Assembly: GCA_037954235.1 (NCBI GenBank) | Contig: JBBMOA010000002.1 | Span: forward strand, 16,377,009 to 16,441,008 | Source of the DNA: Aulostomus chinensis | Lineage: Eukaryota; Chordata; Actinopteri; Syngnathiformes; Aulostomidae | Reading direction: 5' to 3' | DNA: 64,000 nt | Shown: positions 58,901-64,000 of the stretch, piece after piece | Numbering within the stretch: the first letter of the stretch is position 1 | Layout: each line of letters starts with the position of its first letter | Position numbers and translations under genes: made by a program | Notes under the pieces: generated by a model | Told to the model about the DNA's origin: nothing | Database searches by the model: none | The model's input: only the letters and a program-made list of their open reading frames with translations

Positions 58901-61900
58901 AACCTTTGCGTGGACAGACTCTACGTACTGCAGATATAATTCTAAATGGGATACTTCAGGCATGATTTAGAGCTGCTGTAATGCTCTCTGAGCAGCAGGT
59001 GGAGCTCTGTACTTTGTCTTACGCACCCATCAGAGCCATGCCAGATTGGCGATCACGCCACCATTCTCTTGATGATGTATGCCATGTAGCAGTGGTGCTT
59101 ATCATTGATGGAGTGACGGAGAACAAAATTCACATGATACACATCCACACTGCCGAACATCCCCGTCTCACTTCCTCCTCCTGCGTTTGTTTGCTGTGAT
59201 GAAGTGACCTAATTTTTAAGGGAAGGACAACCTTTTAAACATGCACTGTCAGATATATTATGCATAGTTGTCCTCTTAGTCACTCTCATGCAAGAAGGTA
59301 GAGTTGTATCCTTCCATACTATCAGAAAAACAACTTGCCGTAAATGTGGTGCAGAATTCTCACAACCTCACAATCAAGTTGAGCTATTTTTTTTCTGCTC
59401 CTTCCTGAAAACCAAGAGGGTAATTTACCATCTTGTCAAGCTCCTAAAAAGAAACACTCACACAATCAAGGTCTTAATCTTTAGAAACAGAAACAAACAC
59501 CTGAAATATTTATAACGCTTTAAATTTGGTGAGAGATGGGAGTGCAGATTCAGACGGTTTTGGCTGAGGGAATGAAGAAAGATGAGAGGCAGTGAAAAAG
59601 GAGAGAGGGACGTTCTTGAGGAGCTTCTCTCAATTGCGACAGCTGGCTACTGCAGATAACCACAAAACCACTGGAGCACTTGAGGTCTGGGTGCTGCTTG
59701 GCTAGAGTTCCACTCCAACATGACCTTATATCCTGCCTGGGCTTAGACGCAGGGCTCGGTCAGAGGAGCACATCCTGACGATTATCCCAAGTGACAGAAT
59801 CAAGAACTCTGTCTGGCTGACTAAATTGAGTTCATAAGTCCTTCTTGTATGTGCATATGGGTGTGTGTGTGGGTGCTGGTGTGTGTTTGAGTGTGTGTGT
59901 GTGTGCGCACCCCTTTCTCAATTTATGCATGATTGCTCTGACCAGATACATTTTCAATCTAGCTGTCTGCTCTCTTTAGCTCAGAAGAGAGATTTCATGT
60001 ATTTGAGCTCAAATATTATCCTCAATGTTGCTACAGTAACTGTTGTTGTTCAGACAAGAATCAAATTTGTGTGTTTGAGTGTGTTTCCATCTAGTCCCAT
60101 TCAGTTATTCCACTCCCTTTTGGCAGCATCTCCAGCACTGATACCCCTTCCCCTCCCCTGGCCTCCCTCCTATCAGGCACTAGAAGCACTCCTCTAGCAC
60201 CAGGAGAAGATTGTGACCCTGCTGTGAGCTAGGTAGCAGGACATGAACAGCTGAGGCCTTATTGTTCACCTATGAGCTGTCAGAGCACACCCTTACCCCC
60301 GTGTGATATCAGCCTGCCCCCATCTACCTCAGAGCACACACACTTGGTCCCTGTGGAGCACTCTTCCTCTTTATCTGAGATAGAAATCAGAGGTCAGTGA
60401 AAAACGAGGAACAAAGAGCTGGAAAAATGTGAAGTTAATGTTCATAAAGTGGGAACGCAGATCTTCTGCAGGAAAAGCCGCTTTGTGAGCGGTATCTATT
60501 TGTTTTGTCATGAAGGAGTGTTAAAGAATTGGAGATGCTGAGAAAATGTCCTGTCTTGTGATTTAATCACAAGGACGCTGGAATATTATTTGGATAACAA
60601 AAGCAGCTTCTCACAGTTGGTTCGGCATTATAGAGCCGTAAACAAAAGACTAACAGAGCAATTTCAGTAATGGACATTTACAGTAAAGCTCTGGGTCTTT
60701 TTTCTCATATCTTGTTCTGTGTGTGGTGGGAAGAGAGTGAACTGAAGTGCTTTTCTCTCTGAGACGATCGCACTGTTGGAATGAATAAAACTCATCTCCT
60801 AACGCTGACTGTCTGTAACAACTCTCCAGTCTGTGGGCTGTCTTATCAGGTACATTGCATTTCACACTGACTTTATGAATACATTTGGAACATATTAAGG
60901 TTGAGCATTTTTAGGCAAAAATACCATTTGATAATCATGTGCACATACTCAAGGATTACTTATACTATCGATGACCTTCCACTGGGTCACGTACTTTAAA
61001 AACAGTTTTTAGCGCAGTGCTGTCTTCTTCTGGCACTGGTAACGCATTCGTAGGTCCCAGTAAAGCCAAAGTTGCAGAGTGAATTTCAAGACAGTAGACG
61101 TAAACTTTATTCTTTTTTACAGAATATTTGAATATTCAACAAACATGACCCATCCCTACTGTGTTGAGTCTCTCCAGACGTGTCCTCTCTGGCTGAGGTC
61201 TCGCTGGGAAAAAGAACTCTCACATCTTTGTATCACTGTCTTGGTTTATCTCACAGATGCGTGTGGTACCTTCTGTTCCTTTGATCTTCCACTCATTTGT
61301 TAACTAAACATGCTTCCCATTTACTTCTACAAAGTGAAAAATGTAGTACTTATTAAATATTCATCGCTTCTGCAATTTTGTTTCTTCTTGATGCCGTTTA
61401 AACCAGGAGAACAGTCTGGATGTGTTGGAAGGTTGAATGTTGTGTATATTGGCCGTTATTGAAGGCAACCTTTATGTTTTTTTAGTGGTTTATTATCGAT
61501 CAGTTACATCCATTTAATATTTTTAATGCCATATTTTGCTGTATAATTTTCCTATTAAAAAGAAAAAGTTTGACAGTCATGGCTGTTAATGCTGCTTTAC
61601 TGGGGAGTTTGTGCCCACAGAGGACTCAGCACCTCTTTACAAGCGGAAATTTACCTTTTAGCTCCTGACCTAAGCTGGTGCGAGGTGTGAATATGCTCTC
61701 ATTAATCTCACCTTCTACTGTAAAAGGTCTGAGTCTGGAGGCTCCCTGAGAATTAATCTAAATGGCTCTTTCATTTCTCTGACGTAAACACAAATGTCTC
61801 CAGCAACAATGAAGCACGCTGCGGGATGCCCCAAGACCAGACTTTGCTCTCTCATCATTGTCCCTGTGATGTTGTCATGCAGTTTCTATGGAAACCAACT

Positions 61901-62113
61901 GGCCTTATTAAAAAAAAAAAAAGTTTCACCTTCGCAGAGCCTGCCCTTTACCTGACAGCCAAGATAAACGAGTGGGGTCCTGGGAGGAAGGCAACACAAA
62001 CATGCATCTCTGCTCAGTGGCCTGTGCTCATTGGCTCCCTGCTGGAGGCCCTTATTTACCTTAATGCTGGGAGGAGGTGGGGACAGGGTAAGCTTGAGGA
62101 GTAGCTGACAAAA

Positions 62114-62115
<2 letters not shown>

Positions 62116-62184
<69 letters not shown>
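62116..62184. repeat. (GT)n microsatellite
   Basis: About 34 perfect GT units inside presumed gpc5 intron 6. Confidence 0.97.
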
Positions 62185-62185
<1 letters not shown>

Positions 62186-64000
62186 AAGGGGGATGGTGAT
62201 TATTCACAATACCTCCATCAACAACCTTGAACCCTGCAACAATAAAAGAAGAAAAAGAAACATTTCTCTCTGTTCGCCATTGTGCACGCGGGGCCAGATG
62301 ATGTCATGTGTCACCTTCAGCTAATGAAGGTGATGATGACACGCATGAGCGCCGCATACGTTCACCATCTGCTTGGTTCCAGCTTGCCGAAGCTGCTCGC
62401 CACAGTGCTGTAGAGAGGAGTCGAGGCACGTCCATAGCACAGTGCGAGTGTCCCTCGGTGCGTGTGAAAGGCTGCTGCCTGCATCCAGATGACTCACCAC
62501 AAGTTTAATCATACCTACACACCACAATCTACAGATGTGACTGGTCTCTGAGGCCACATATTTCTTTTTTTCATCTTATCAACCACTACGTATCTGCTTG
62601 CATGCTAGTGAGCTCCAGAAACCGTCATCACACACATATAAAGGTGTCAGAAGCCCGACTGTATTTGACACAGTTCCAGTTCACCTGGCTGGTTTTATCA
62701 AAATGTTTAGCATCTGGACTGTGTCTTCTATCAGTAAATGAGCCCAAGAATTATCCCTCGAGATCAAGGAAATCTGCATTGAACGTATTTTAGAGGTTGA
62801 GGGCTATAAAATGTAAGGAAATTAGGAAGAAAAAAGAAATAGTAGTGTGTAATTTTATTATCAGTTACTATTCCAAAAGGGAGTTAAGTTGTTGCTGTTA
62901 CAACAGAGCCAACATTTCAATAATTGATGATTTTAGATATTTAAATAAACATGAATTTCTTCTGAGAAAGAGCAGGCCAGAGTGAGTCCACATGTCGAAG
63001 CGTTGCAGCTATTTTCATTGTCGACCAATCAGCTGTTTATTTCCGCGATCGATTTGTAACTCAGTGTGGAAAGTGTCCTGGAAGCTCCGCGTGATCGCAA
63101 TCCAGAGGAGGTTTAGTTTACGGGGAAGCAGTGCATGATGAACTTTGAAAGGTCATGGAATTTAAGAAGTAGCAATTTCTAGGCCTGAAAGATTTTTGGA
63201 TTTTTTTTTTTGTTGCACCCATTAAAATCTCTTTTTGTTAACACAGATTCACCTGTTCTTGTTTCAAACTACGTAGATGTCATAATGTTTTGTTAAATAT
63301 AGTTTAGTTTGTTTTTCATGTGAAAACGGAACAGCAAATTTAAGGCCATGGACAAATCAAGGAAATGCATCAGTAAAATTGCGTATGAACCCTGATTATT
63401 AAACAAGGCTGTCAATGATTTGCTGGAATTGACCAATTGTTCACTTACTAAACTTTAAGATTTTTAATGTGGAATAAATATAATCCAGATGAACTTTTAC
63501 ATTTGCATTTGACAAGTCAACTCGCCCAAGTTTTGTGTCAGATTCTGCTGATGTATTTGTCGGGTACAGTTTGCAGATTTTAAAAATATTTAATCTTAAA
63601 CGTTAGAACAAGCAAAAAAACCCACTCATTTGGGTTTCATTGCTGGACATTTAGAAACAAATTCACAACAGGTCGATTTGCTTGTTGATTTAGTTTTCCT
63701 GTGTCACCTAACCCCATTAACTAGTAAAATCTATTGTAAAATGGTCTCCAAACTAGAATCAACAAAAGATTTATTTTACCAACTACGCTATGTATTGAGA
63801 GTGGACATCTTGCAGCAGCTTGAGTTTTGTAGCTGAGCTGCAGGTTATGACAGTTATGATTGACAGGTGCTTGACTCCAGCTGTTGAGTGGGGTGCAAAA
63901 GGCGAGTGTCGGTGACTGAAGAAGATCTTCAGATAACGCGAGATGACCTTAGAGATCAGTTGAAGCTATCACTCTCCACGGGGCTACTCTCCTCCTCTTG

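Larger units (their letters stand above)
53667..64000. other. gpc5 intron 6 (start of) and unassigned DNA
   Basis: I searched for the expected next glypican exon (words like VVGNG and INQIIDKLKH) and saw none, so the intron probably runs past the window. Contains microsatellites at 54691-54735, 55827-55905 and 62116-62184 and a low-repeat stretch at 58740-59120. No other gene recognised. Confidence 0.6.

Noticed and set aside
1..64000. CRISPR arrays, bacterial operons, prophage or plasmid features
   Set aside because: None present; regularly spaced repeats here are microsatellites and the genes are spliced vertebrate genes.

Overview
The window is nuclear DNA of a ray-finned fish, most probably a spiny-rayed (percomorph) teleost. 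Evidence: GT-AG split genes with vertebrate protein families, very dense CA/GT and CT/GA microsatellites, and dispersed repeats typical of teleosts (LINE reverse-transcriptase relics, a tRNA-like SINE, short inverted-repeat elements). Nothing in it looks bacterial or viral. All recognised genes lie on the + strand.

Layout. 1-8.3 kb: intergenic DNA with repeats, including a ~2.5 kb structure bounded by inverted copies of one repeat (2778-2906 and 4989-5340). 8382-14108: a complete five-exon ephrin-B gene, best matched to efnb2 (330 codons, all splice phases consistent). 14.1-19.7 kb: 3' flank and spacer with a LINE tail and a hairpin. 19.7-22.6 kb: the miR-17~92 microRNA cluster, complete and in canonical order (miR-17, 18a, 19a, 20a, 19b, 92a; precursors 21736-22588), preceded by a CpG-rich region with a plausible host-gene promoter and first exon. 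23888-53666: the first six coding exons of a glypican closest to GPC5; the remaining 3' exons (heparan-sulfate attachment region, GPI signal) are not seen and presumably lie beyond 64000. Intron 2 of this gene is 23.6 kb and carries antisense LINE relics and many microsatellites. 53.7-64 kb is intron 6 as far as visible.

How the parts relate. In mammals the miR-17~92 host gene lies just upstream of GPC5, and EFNB2 is on the same chromosome (13q). Here the three are within ~16 kb of one another: efnb2 stop to miR-17 is 7.6 kb, and miR-92a to the gpc5 start codon is 1.3 kb. The genes do not form one pathway. Ephrin-B is a membrane ligand for Eph receptors, the microRNAs are post-transcriptional repressors promoting proliferation, and glypican is a GPI-anchored heparan-sulfate proteoglycan co-receptor. 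The shared feature is conserved linkage. I found no previously undescribed system. The most valuable items are the compact miR-17~92/gpc5 arrangement, the serine-coding microsatellite in gpc5 exon 5, and the short palindromic repeat family.
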